DNA of 64,000 bases from contig NC_134949.1 in the NCBI RefSeq assembly GCF_965638725.1, forward strand, positions 108,420,586-108,484,585, read 5' to 3'. Positions 49,309 to 61,292 of the stretch are shown piece by piece; the first letter of the stretch is position 1, and each line of letters starts with the position of its first letter. Under the pieces are notes generated by a model that was given only the letters and a program-made list of their open reading frames with translations, was not told the DNA's origin and made no database searches. Position numbers and translations under genes: made by a program. This DNA is from Aptenodytes patagonicus. Its lineage: Eukaryota; Chordata; Aves; Sphenisciformes; Spheniscidae.

Positions 49309-52300
49309 GAGGATGTGTCTGATAATTCCAGACAGATGGAGTGGTCTTGCCACAGAGGCTATGGAGAGTGGCAACTAAATAGATTAAACCTGATGGAGTC
49401 ATGGACAGACTTGCACAATTAACATATTGATGCATATCTTTCTTGCTTCCATTTGTCAATATGGCTAATTCATTTCATTACTGTGAAATTCACTTGACTT
49501 GACATTACAGGCTGATTTTGTACCATAATTCACCTGACGTGCTACTCATGCTCTTCTTGAAACAAACTCTTTGAATCAAAACTATTTTAGTATGCTGTGA
49601 TCCTTTCATCCTCAGAAGAGGTTTTACAGGTCTTAATATTGCAGCAGCATTGAGCTCCGAGTTATAGTAGCCAGTGACTTAAAGTTGTTTAAGTCCTGTC
49701 AAGTATTCATCTTTATAAATGTGAATAATATTCTTCTTAATCGTTTTAAGATCTTTTATCTGTTAGTTTTGAAACCATGCAAGCAATATCACTATGAGGG
49801 CTGATCCTGCTTGTGGAGCATTGGCTGGATGGTTAGCTACTGCAAGGATCCTCTGACCAGAGTATTATGAACATTGAACTATGAGCTAAGCCTGTAGCAA
49901 CTTGTTTTTCATACAAAGTAAATCAGGGTCACTGTTGCTCAGAAGACCTCTCATATGAATTCTGAAGTTATTCCTGTGCTTTGAGTGCAGCGAAATCCAA
50001 AAGTGCAGTTGCTTCATACAGCAGTTGTTTTATCAAGTGAAAAATTTACTTCTGGTTACTAGCTGGTTTGGGGAATGGAAGTGTTTAGGGCTTAACAGTC
50101 CTCATTCCTGTTCTGAAGTTGTTGACTAACAAAATGTGAACATGTGTGGAATCAGCTGTGGACTTCTCAGCACTGTGATTTGTTTTGCCTGGATCACATA
50201 CAAAATGGTTGACTGAAGCTGTCCTGTTGATAGTGTCTTTATATGAGGTCCACTGCAAAAGAAACACATTTTATTTGCAAGAGGCAATCTGATGTTCTCC
50301 AAAGGTGAGTCAGAGAATCCGAGGTGTTGATGTCAGCCTTCAGATATCACAGAGGTTGTATATGCTGTGAGACTTACAGAGCCATACACGCAGTGTGTGG
50401 CTAGCTCCTGGACCCAGAAGACTTTGGAAAGGCAGATCTGAAGCTGCTGCCAGCCCTTATGTCAGTATGGATGAGTTAAGTTTCACTTATCCATATTTAC
50501 ACAAAGATCCTTAATTGCTGTATTCCCTTTAATTGATACATTGTTGGTAAATAAAAGACATTGATTAATAAAAGATGTTGATCAAGAAATGCTGGCTTGT
50601 TTGGGAGACACTTTGTCATATCGCTGCTTGGTAACTCCTCAGGGAGCAGTGCAATCAGCAATGATGTCTCAGCAGGAGTTCGCTTTCACCTGAATTAACT
50701 GAAGACCTGTAGAGAAAAAGGCCAAGCCTTTGGGGAAATTGTTTCATTTTTTCTGTCTTACTTCATCTTTTTCTTTTTGTTCTTTAAATTTATCCCTAGT
50801 AATACTAGTTTCATTCATAGCTCCAATTCACCGGCACAAATGGTGAGAGTGTCTTTGGGGGTGGGGCAGCCTATTGCTGTGCTGCTCATGGTCCTTGTTA
50901 GGCTCAGGACCTCAAAACGGGGAAGAAGCCTTTCCTTTTGCTGTTCCCTTGCAGATGTGCTACACAATTGCATGTTGTAGTGTGCCAAACTGCAGCACTG
51001 GGACCCCAGGTGTACTACATGCCTCTTGACCCTTTCTCTATGGCACTGCTGCAGGGCTTTTTCTTGTAAAAGATGAAGTTTTAGGCCTGCTGACTTTCAT
51101 GTCCAGACAGGTGCTAGGCGAAGCCTGGAGCCATAGTACACTTGTAAATTCAGACAAAGGTTTCAGCCACTCTGTAGGACCTGATGCTTTATAGTTAATG
51201 CTTGTACAGGCCGCTGACTTGCCTGGAGCCATTATTCCCACAGATTCAAGTGACATTAAAATAATTGATCCTACTCACTGTAGCACTAACAATCTGGATT
51301 GCCAGAACTCCTTCGTGGTGGTACCGTGTCCATTAACATGCAGTGGGAGTAAGGGGTTAAAAATTACAAAGGAATGAGAAGTGTGAAGGACAAAATTCTC
51401 ACATGTATTATCTCAAACATATAGCTGGCATAAAATTTGCTTTTCTTGTATGTAACTGAATAAATGAGGGTCAGGATGTATTTCTGTATCTCTGTGCAAC
51501 TGGCAACTAATTTCTTGTTTCTATGTAGAAATTGCTTCCGTGATTATGACGAGACCACAAAAGGAAGCTTGTTTTACATCCAGTGAATACTTCTGCAATT
51601 TCCCTTTTTTCCGTTTTTCTTTTTTTCATGCTTAAGCTTTTATTTATTTATTTCTTATTTAAACAGATGAACCTTCTGCAGACTACTGTCACGGTCTTGG
51701 TGTCATGTCTAAACAGGGCAAAGTAAGAAATCAGCTACTGAGTCTTCTACAGCCAGGGGAGAACTTTGTGCTACCATGCCAATGTCTGTCTTGAAGTTAG
51801 GTCCAACTTTTTTTTTATGCTAGGGGTTCTTGAAAATTTCACTAAAATGTCCATGAAAATTTATAGCTTCACATGCTGGTGGTTTTGAATGAAAAACTTC
51901 TACCTTGAACATATCGGAGCAGATCTGCTTAAAATGTCATGATGAAGAGAAGCATGAGAATAAAAGCTCGTTAAAGTAGTCAGTGCCTCTGTGCATGAGA
52001 AAGCTAGGGATATGGTTCTGCAGAGTCTTACAAGAGCACTTTGAACTGTGTCTAGTCTTGCTGTAATGAAAGTATTACTCTGTCTTCAAACAATTCCACC
52101 CCTCCTTTTTTCGCCCCTCAGGGCTGCCTTTACTCTTACATTGTCTCAGAAACATTTTGAAGGAAGGAAGAATATATATAAAACTATACGTATATATAAT
52201 TCTATAAAACTTGGGAAAAAAGTGTTGAGGAGAAAAATAATGCCAGTATAAATAATTTTTAGATGTTTTCACTTTCTAGGGTCCAGACAGAACATCTAAA

Positions 52301-55300
52301 TAGCTGGCTGTGGTGTTACTCAACGTGCCAAGCCCTACAGAAGCTGGATAAAGTTTTATATAGGAAGGGAAAAAGGACAGAAGACTTAGCACAGATGGTG
52401 GATAAATTTGAGTAGTTATCCCAAGACAACAGTATTATGGCTTCCATAATCTTAGTATCTGTTATGTTTTGTCTTTTGGTTCACAATCAGGGAACATTCA
52501 GGCCAGCCCATGTGTTAGATGCACTTCTAATGAGAGGGAAGAGAAGCATCTGGAGGCTATTGAAGCAACTAGCATTTCACTTTTTCTTCATTGTGTCAAA
52601 TGATGCTATCTCATTCCCACAGAAACTTTGGCTTTTTGCTTTCTACTATGCAAGATAGTTCTTAGCTGGATGGCAGGACTCAAAAGTTACATTTATAAAT
52701 GCATTATAAATATTCAGATAATTTCAGGCTAGGTAAGTCCTTCCAAATCTGCATCACAATTAGCAAGCTGCTTTTTACTTTGGTTTGCAGGCCCATAAAC
52801 CTTCTCGCAGATGTGCCAAGTGAGATGCTAGGTTGAACTCTGTTCTCACTAAGAGTCTTATGCAGAAAGCCAAGTACTGACATTCCCCTGCCTAAATACG
52901 GAGACAGAGGGTGAATGCTTGTGAGTGGTTCTTAACTAGACCTGATGGAAAAAAAAATTGTATGAGAAGATTATTAGCTAGAACTGCTTCAGTACGTTTT
53001 TCAGTTCTGATGCTTAAATTTGAGAAAACAAAAAACATCATTGATGCATTAAGATAAACATTTAGTTGCCAAGCTTTTGGGAGTCCTAATGTTCCAAATC
53101 ACAATATGAAAAGACTCCCTCCTCTATTAGCAGTTCCTGCCTTTTGAAATGTTTGTTTGGTTTTTTTAGTATTAACATAGTTTGGATTAGCTTTCAGACT
53201 TTGATATTCTGCCAGGAGGCTTAGCTTAGATAAACTCAAGTCTTTAAGGGTGGACTGCATAAGTAGAAGCAAACAAGGAGAAAGATGGAATTAAAAGTAA
53301 AATCAAGCCGCAGTCTCCCCTTCTCTATCCTATCCAAAGGCTCTGTTTCAATTTTGGATTGCTTTACCTATCTTGATTCCATCTGAGACACTGATGTGCC
53401 CACATTTATTAGAGGTGACATGCCTCTGAAGAGGCACAGATCGCAGGAGGGATTCAGGCTAACTGAATACATTCTGCAGCTTCGGAGAAGACTGAATTGG
53501 TAGCTATATTGCAAGTGGCTTTGGTTTTTGTAACTTTGGCAGTGGCTGGTCTCTGTCCACTATGAGACGAGAAACTTTGGGCCCAAACCCCACACTTTCT
53601 GCTGCTTAATTACAAACCCCAGGGGAGGGAGGAAAGGGGGAGTATGAATGGAATAAGAAAGTTAGTGATCTGACAGTTTTATTTTTGATGAGTGACAAAT
53701 GTCTGTTGCTCTGTTTCATATGTCTTCAGCTGGATTTACAGTACAGATAGATAACACCAATACTGCCTGAAATCCTGATAAGCAGGGGAATCTTCCCTTT
53801 CATGTCTAGTGACAAAAGACGCGAGAGCAGGCAAGGACAGGTTGGGTGTGTACAGTGCACGCTGGCTCACCTCATTCTTTCTTAACCCTGTTGTAGCTTT
53901 CTTCTACTAAAGAAAACAGGATATTAGAATGTAAAAGTGCAAGGGGTGTTCGCTCCTGAGAGTTAATTAGGACATATCAGCAGTTGTTCCTATATCTATC
54001 TCTGTAAATGTGGTTGTGGATAGATGTCATTTTGGGAGTTCTCAGTATGTGTTCCACTTGGACTTGGGAGATATCTTTTGGGTTGTATGTTTGCATTGCA
54101 TGCTGGCTGTTCGTGTTGTCAAATAAGCAGATTCTCTTCTGCTATTTTGAGCTTAAATACTTGCAGCTGGTAAGTATGAGTGTTCTTTTACTGAAATGAT
54201 TCTCTACTACATTGGAGGCTATGTTGTTTGGCTGGAAAATAGAGAGTTCTGAAAATGATTTTGTATCAAATTTACTCCAGCCTGAGTCTGTTCATAGGCA
54301 TTTAGCATAAATCTGGCTCTAAATGTTCAAAACATGGCTAAAAAAAAAAGTCAACATGCTTGATATCCCTGACCGAAATTAGGTGTATTAATAATCTCTA
54401 AAGACCATATTCTGCCCCTTGACTTATATTGATATCAGTGGAAATAATTTTAGATATCTATTGCTCAGTGTGATCAAAGATGGAAAAATCTGGGCATAAA
54501 TCAGAATTGATTAAACAGTGTCTGATTTAGCTTTGCCTGTGAATGAGCTTTAAATTGGTTTATCAAATGAAAATAAATGACAGTATTCAAGAAAGTGAAA
54601 ACACATAGGAATTTACTGTAGTAGAAAGAAATCTGGAAAGAAGAGTGTGCAGGATTTTTTTTATGCGGGTTTTTTGCTCTTCATTCATCAATGCCAATGT
54701 TACTATCCCCATAGTAGTAGAAAAAAAAGACTGGTGTGGTATAAGATGTAGCGGAACGAAGAATAAGCTATGCCTTAGGGCAAATAGGTGTGCTGTTATG
54801 TAAAGGATTACTAAGGATTCTGTTTCTACTTGACTTATGACATCTGGTCTGTGAACCTTGAAGTGGTACAGCAGTTAGCTCTGATGTTGAAATTATTCTA
54901 GTTTACTTCCTATGAACACTTTCATAGTGACTTTTGGGGCAGTTCTTCAAGAATAAACACTATACAGTGATGTCTCAGGCATTTTTTGTAAAGATAGTAA
55001 TGTAAAGATATAGATGAAAATTTCAGAATTCTAACATTTTTCATCATTTTATACTATTTCAAAGTGTCATATAAATTGCAAAGCAACCTTATTTAAGATG
55101 TTTTTAAGAGAATTGTTGACTGTTCACTTTTTTCCCTCCGTGCACTATTACGTTGTCAGAGCATGCTCTAAGACTGAACCCTTGTTTTAATTTATTTCTC
55201 ATAATTCACAGGTTCATTTGATTTAAAAATTAAAAATGGAAGAGGAAAAGAGGAAATAGTACCTTTTTCTAGAAATATCTTTGGAATATTTTTAATTAAA

Positions 55301-58300
55301 AAAATAATCAATTACATTTGCTCTATGAAAAAGTCAACTGATTAATATTTCAGAATCATCGCTGTCTGCACTTACCACATTAAAAACTGAATGTCATTCA
55401 AAATGAGATTATATTTTTGTAATACAAAGGTGTTATATAGCTAATGTATAAGGTAAAATCTAGAAATCAGCTTAGCCAATATTACAAAGTAAAACATTGA
55501 GAAAGTATTTCTAAACACACAAAAACATATTTTATCTATTAACACTTCTTCAAAATGAAGACAATCTGAGTAAGAGTGATAGCTTAGAAGTTTTACAGTC
55601 ATCAAATTGAAGGATAAACAGATATCGTATTATGTTTCATTAGATTAGTCTCTGAGAAAGTCATCTTAATAGAATGAAGGCAAAACACAACTGCTAATGG
55701 TATTACAGATCTCATTCATCAAAAGCTTTTTTGTGTCCTAATTTTAATGCTTCTTATGAGGTGAATTACTTCTGCTGTATCATCTGTCTCTGTTCTGAAC
55801 TAAAAGTTAAAAAACATTCTAATTTAGCAATAGTTATAGCTGTTATCCAAAACTAAAAAAGCAGGCTCTTGGTAATACTTACAAGAACGTAGGTGACCAA
55901 GGCATTTATATTTTGGGAGAGGTTTAGGCTAGGGTTCCTACATGCAGTCTTTTCTGTGGCTTTCTGATAGTCATTTCACGTGCTATGTTTACCAGTTGTT
56001 TAAGCAGGACTAGGCATAATAGTTCTATGAATATCATGGATCATTACTTGGATCCTACAGAGCAGCTGTTCATGGCTGTATAAATAATTTACTGATTAAT
56101 TACACATAGTCCCTTAAACTGCTAATTCATATCAGTTTGTTGTAAAGCCTAGAGTCTAATACCATGTGACACTGACTCAAAGATCACAGGGCTTTCTAAA
56201 ACATTGGGATTGTTCTTCTAGCTAGTGTCTTTATTTAGGAAAAAGCAATCCAGGGTTTATTTTTAATCTTTCAGAAGCCAAGACACCTGACTACATGACT
56301 TGTTCCTACCTTTCATCTCCAGCTGTGACCTACTAAAAATATTGTAACCCAAGAAAAATAAGTTGAGAGCTAACTTCTGGCAGCTACAGAGCAATGTTTT
56401 TTTCTTTGTAATTTATCCAAGTGGAATTACTCTATCAGTATAAACTTAAGAAATAGAACTGTCTGGATAACAATAATAGAAAAAAATCTATTTTAATCAC
56501 TGTCGGTCTAAGTTTAAAGTGAACAGTGTACAGCTTTTTTTCTCATCCTAACACATGCACGTACATTTTAATCATTTGATGGCAGTATTCTAAGACTCTT
56601 CTATAGCTAGGTTACTTTCTCAGATTCCCCTCCTCAAGTGAATAGCTCAACAAGGCGAAATTCTGTTCTTTGGGAGGTTCAGTCAAAACCAAGAGTCAGA
56701 TATATGTTAGTTAAGAGTAACTAGTTGCCATATTACTCTGGCACTCAATATTAAAATCTGGATGATTTTTCTGAGATGGGAAAAATTGGTTTGTATGGAG
56801 ATTTGTTGAACTGAGAAGAGATTTGTGTCTATCGTTACATCACTATTTGTGCCAAGAAAATAATTGTGAAGGAGTGTTACCCATGAAGAATACAAAAGCC
56901 TGAGAAATCATCAGTGTATGTAACTATCTTTCCAACGGTCCGTTTGCAATCTCAGTGACATCAGTGTGTGGGAAATAGTATTAGTCTATACTCTTATAGA
57001 AAATTGCCCAAAAGAAAAGCAAAATTAGAAAAGATGTCTGTAGTACTTTCAGTGCCACAGAATGGTACTGTCCTCTTCTTACGGTGATGTTCACATCAAA
57101 ACATCAGGGAATACGTTGTATTAGAAAGTGTGTTATGTTCACATTTGTTGTTGATGTCATAGTTTATAATAGGCCTAGTTCACAAAATTGGTGGTTGATT
57201 TCTGGGTTTTGGCTTTCAAAGCGTGATTTTGAAATAAGATATAAAACAGCTTCATTTGCTGTTTGAAGTAGAAACACCAAGGTTATTTCTTTGCTGAAAC
57301 TTTCCCAGGTGTTCAAATTTTCAGCTCGAAGCCCATGGGTTTTTCATTGCTGTGCCAACTGGTAACACCTCCGGTTAATTAATGTATAACATAATAGCTC
57401 CTACAGGTGCATGAGGAAATGAGTAGATCTGTTAAATTAGCAAATAACAAAATAATGTTATGGGTCATGGCAGTCTTGGACTATGAATCTGTATGTGTAT
57501 CTCCTCCCATTTCGCTTCCATTTACTCCTGGCCAATAATTGTGCCAGATATTGCCTGAAGGCTGTAGCAACAGTCTTTAGAGAACTGCTTGACGTGCATG
57601 TTTGTTTTTTTATAATCAAAGTCACAAGCCCACTTTGTGTTCACATTCTTCTCCTGCCTTCTGACCCTGTTACGTGCTTTTTTGTTTCCACAGGGCAGAT
57701 ATTTTGGAGCTGTTACGTATCTCATACTAACTTCCTAGTACCTCATGTGTGCTGCAGGTACTGAATACTGACTATTGTTTTATTCTCTCATTTTCTCTGT
57801 TGTCATATTCCATATCATTAGCTAGATTGAATTTCCACTGGTGTGCTTTGGTTATATGTTTATCCACACACACAGATATTCAGTTTAAAGGGATGCTATG
57901 TAAGAATTACCATTGTGTGGAAAATTGCAATTTCTATGGAGTTTCTAACTACTCCTGTTGCCTGCCAGTAAGTACCATTGGGTTTAGATGACTTAACCAA
58001 ATGACACAAGCTTTGTCCTGCAGATGTATCCAAGACATATCATTCATATATCAGAGTAGATAGCTGTAGAATAGCTCACCATTATTCAAAGATTAATATA
58101 GCATTTTTGACTCATTAGGAATTTTGAACAAATTCCTGTCAGGGGGACTTCTAAGCTCCAGAACTGCCTCCTGTGAAGACGCAGCAGAAATGGGAAAAGG
58201 TCTGAAAACCTCACTTCTTTATCATAGCCCAAGTCTTTCTAAGTTACTGATTCAGCATAATCTATACCAAATCATGGAATGCTTGTGTTGCCAAATGTCT

Positions 58301-61230
58301 AATTTGTCACTGAAAAAGTTCTTTCATGTGATTTCAGTTGGATTTTAATCCACATCTTTCTCACTGGCTCTTTCAGATAAACCCAAAAGAAGAGATTCTT
58401 GCTAATCTGAAACTTAAGAACTGGACATTCCATCTGTCACAGGAGATGGCAATGTTTATATTGATTATATATTGAGCAACGTAAACACAGTAACTCTTGC
58501 AAAGCTGTCTTTAATAAGTAGCGTTTTTAAAAGTGAACAGAATGAGATTATGGTATGATGTGAAAATATATGCTGTAAAACAAAAAAATGTGGTATACTT
58601 TGGGTTGAAGGAATGAACTTTGAATTTGAGATACGATGTACTTGAAAAAGGGTTATTGTGCTAAGACCATTTCAAATCTTTATTTCAGATTCTTATCCTT
58701 CAAGTTTTCTGGCTACTTCTAACACACTGTAGTACTCACTGATTTTGCTACCAGTTCTTTTTTGATTTGGTGTGATTAGGAAGTTTTCTGAAAATTTGTG
58801 GTTGTTGCATGTTTTGCAAACAGACTTTTAAAGTTGTTGTGGGGGTCCTAATGACTTATCTATAACATATAGTGGAATTTCTTAATGTATTCTGATTATC
58901 TGGGCTCAAAAAAGAAATTGCTTTTGTAAAGAAATTCTTGTGGAGAAGTTTTTGTAAGGATACTGATGTGATATTGATGAAATCCAACTGAAAGGCATTT
59001 GGGAACTGAGCATTTTTGTTCAAGCTCAAGGAATTTAGGTTTACAAGATATTTAGCTATTTTTAGCCATGCTGAAATGGGCTGGAAGTTCTGCACTTTTA
59101 ATGTCCTCAGATGGTGTCCAGGTAACTCTTTAAGGAGTTAATTCTTTAATAAAGAGCTGGGGAAACAGCTGCACGACAGTAATGAGGAAAATACATTAAC
59201 TTCAAGTACAAAAATACAAAAGTACAAAAATACTGTACATGAAGTGAGACAATTTTAAGAAGCTTGTGCAACTCTAAGACCAGAGGCTGTAAGGAGCTGC
59301 ATGGGATAAGTATAATGCAGAGGTGAAGGAGTTTATAAAAGTTGCTGACTGCGCTGGGGAACACTTTCAGAAGGGGATAATGAAGGTTAGTTTTGTGGGA
59401 TATAATTTTTGCTTCCTAAATAACAAGTAAGGTAAGTAGCCTTTAGAATGGAAAAGTGCTGAGCACTCACTGGCTACCACTATGCAGCTTTGTTGCTTTG
59501 ATCACTGGGAGCAGGAGCCAGCACTTGAAGTAATCCACCATGTTTTCAGGGGGTCACGTTTTCCAGTGTGAAGCTCAAGTATCGATACTTGATGGCACTG
59601 TTTTCGTTGTTCTCCTAATGGATAGGGGATAAGAAATTCAACTTCTCTGCAAGGAAGCTACCATCTTCTCAGCCTCAGAATGATTCTATAGCTTTGTATT
59701 TTAAAGGACTTTGTTATGAGTTTAACTTAGTATTTAATTATTAAACTAAGGGTTTAAATATTTCCTAATCTTTCACAGCTAAATTGAGACATGGATTGTC
59801 CACCATGTGTCTACTGGATAGAAATACCAGACAAATGTTTATGCATGGTAAAAATTGATGTCACTGGCCTAAATCTGGAGAAACTTGTCCTGACAGAGTT
59901 TGCTATATGTGGCATGCTAGGTATGGATTCTCTGAAGTATGGTTCTTGAGCTGTCTTGGAGTCCTCTGATTCCTTGTTTTCATTTTAAAATGAGAGAGGA
60001 TTGTGCCTGGGAAACTTAAGTGGGTACCACATTAGTAGTATTAGCTTTTTCATTGATGGGTGTTTGCACCTTATCTATAACAAATACAATTGCAAACAGC
60101 AAGCTATACCATGATGCAAATTGAATTATACTAAAGCATTAAAATCATGCACTATTGAGTTAATTTGTCAGATGCATACACAATATATGTTTTAGCAACA
60201 TGTAAGTAGTATGATTTGGAGTTGAGAGGTGTTAAGAAAGGGGTTTTTGAAGCTCTTTAAAATTTCTTGACATTTGGCAGTTATATTGTTTCACTCATGG
60301 CATGTTGCAAGGAGGGGAAGGGTTTGTGGTTTAGAACTGGCTTTTCATATTAGAAAGATAATTAGCTTGAATGTTGTTTAATTTTTGCTGTGGGAATACA
60401 GCTCATTATAATAATATACATGTGACTGGTCAGGGGAATGATGCTATTGCAATTATTTAGTAAAGGTTTTAATTTGTGTAATATGTTATGTGACTATTTT
60501 GCAGATATCCTAAAATCCGGATATGGGCAAACAAGCAATGGGTAGCCTATCTGCTGGCATCATTTTGAAAGAGGTCTTACAGCGCCTGGAGGCAAAGATT
60601 AAACCAGCCCAACCCTAAGTGTGCGATGACATGCTGGCAGACAGAAACTTGCAGTATAATGCTTGGCTCCTTCTCACTTCAGTCAGATCCCAAAAGGTCC
60701 CATTTAAATGACTTTGGAAATGGATCATGACATGTGAAAGGCTGGTTGTGATGCAGGTAGAATGCGTCTCTTCTGGGGATTGAAGGCTGTTGAGACACAT
60801 CCAGTTGTGTGTAGTTCTTGTCCAGTGCCTGTCCCGTGTGTATCCTGGGCTGGCTGCTTATAAGGTATGGCTGTATTTTCCTGGGTTGTTTGAGAGCAGT
60901 GTTTCTGATGTATCTGCTAACAGCCAAGCAGCAGCTGGCTGAGGTATGTACAGGCCATGCGGGGGCTGGGCTCTCTTCCTCATTGCAAAATGTTGAGATT
61001 GCAATTCAAGGTGGGTGGGAAAGGAGGAGGTGAATGAAGGGAAGGGGGAGATGGGACAGAGGAAGGCGAGGCTGAGAGATAGCAAGGTTAAGGGATCCTG
61101 GCAGCACAGTGACCAGTCGGTAAACCCCTGCAATGGAAGAAGGCTCAGAGGAGATGGGCAAGGGTGATGAGCTCAGGGAGGAAAGTAGAGAGTGACTGAC
61201 CACAGCTGTTGCAAAAAACCAAAACAAAAA
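49309..61230. other. Unique AT-rich noncoding DNA
   Basis: No supported gene over about 12 kb. The most AT-rich part is roughly 54,300-57,100, which has few open frames above 60 codons. Two short splice-framed segments (51667-51722 and 57694-57757, plus) are listed as weak exon candidates in the findings. A purine-rich plus-strand stretch lies at about 61,010-61,090. A possible ancient plus-strand CR1 tail is seen at about 59,669-59,692 but is not secure. Confidence 0.5.
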
Positions 61231-61292
61231 CACCACCCCCCACCCCCCACCCCCAAAACAAAAACAAACAACCACCAAAAAACCCCCCACCC
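61231..61292 (-). repeat. C/A-rich tract, G-quadruplex candidate on the minus strand
   Basis: The plus strand has C6 (61236-61241), C6 (61243-61248) and C5 (61250-61254) separated by single A bases, then an A-rich stretch and C6 plus C3 (61283-61292). The minus strand therefore has five G tracts of three or more bases, three of them with 1-nt loops. It is preceded by a CAAAA/AACAAAAAC-type simple repeat. No associated gene is visible. Confidence 0.8.

Noticed and set aside
59641..59692. Possible ancient plus-strand CR1 tail (TTCTCAGCCTCAGAATGATT followed by CTATAG)
   Set aside because: Only about 25 bp resemble the CR1 3' end, and the upstream sequence does not align convincingly.
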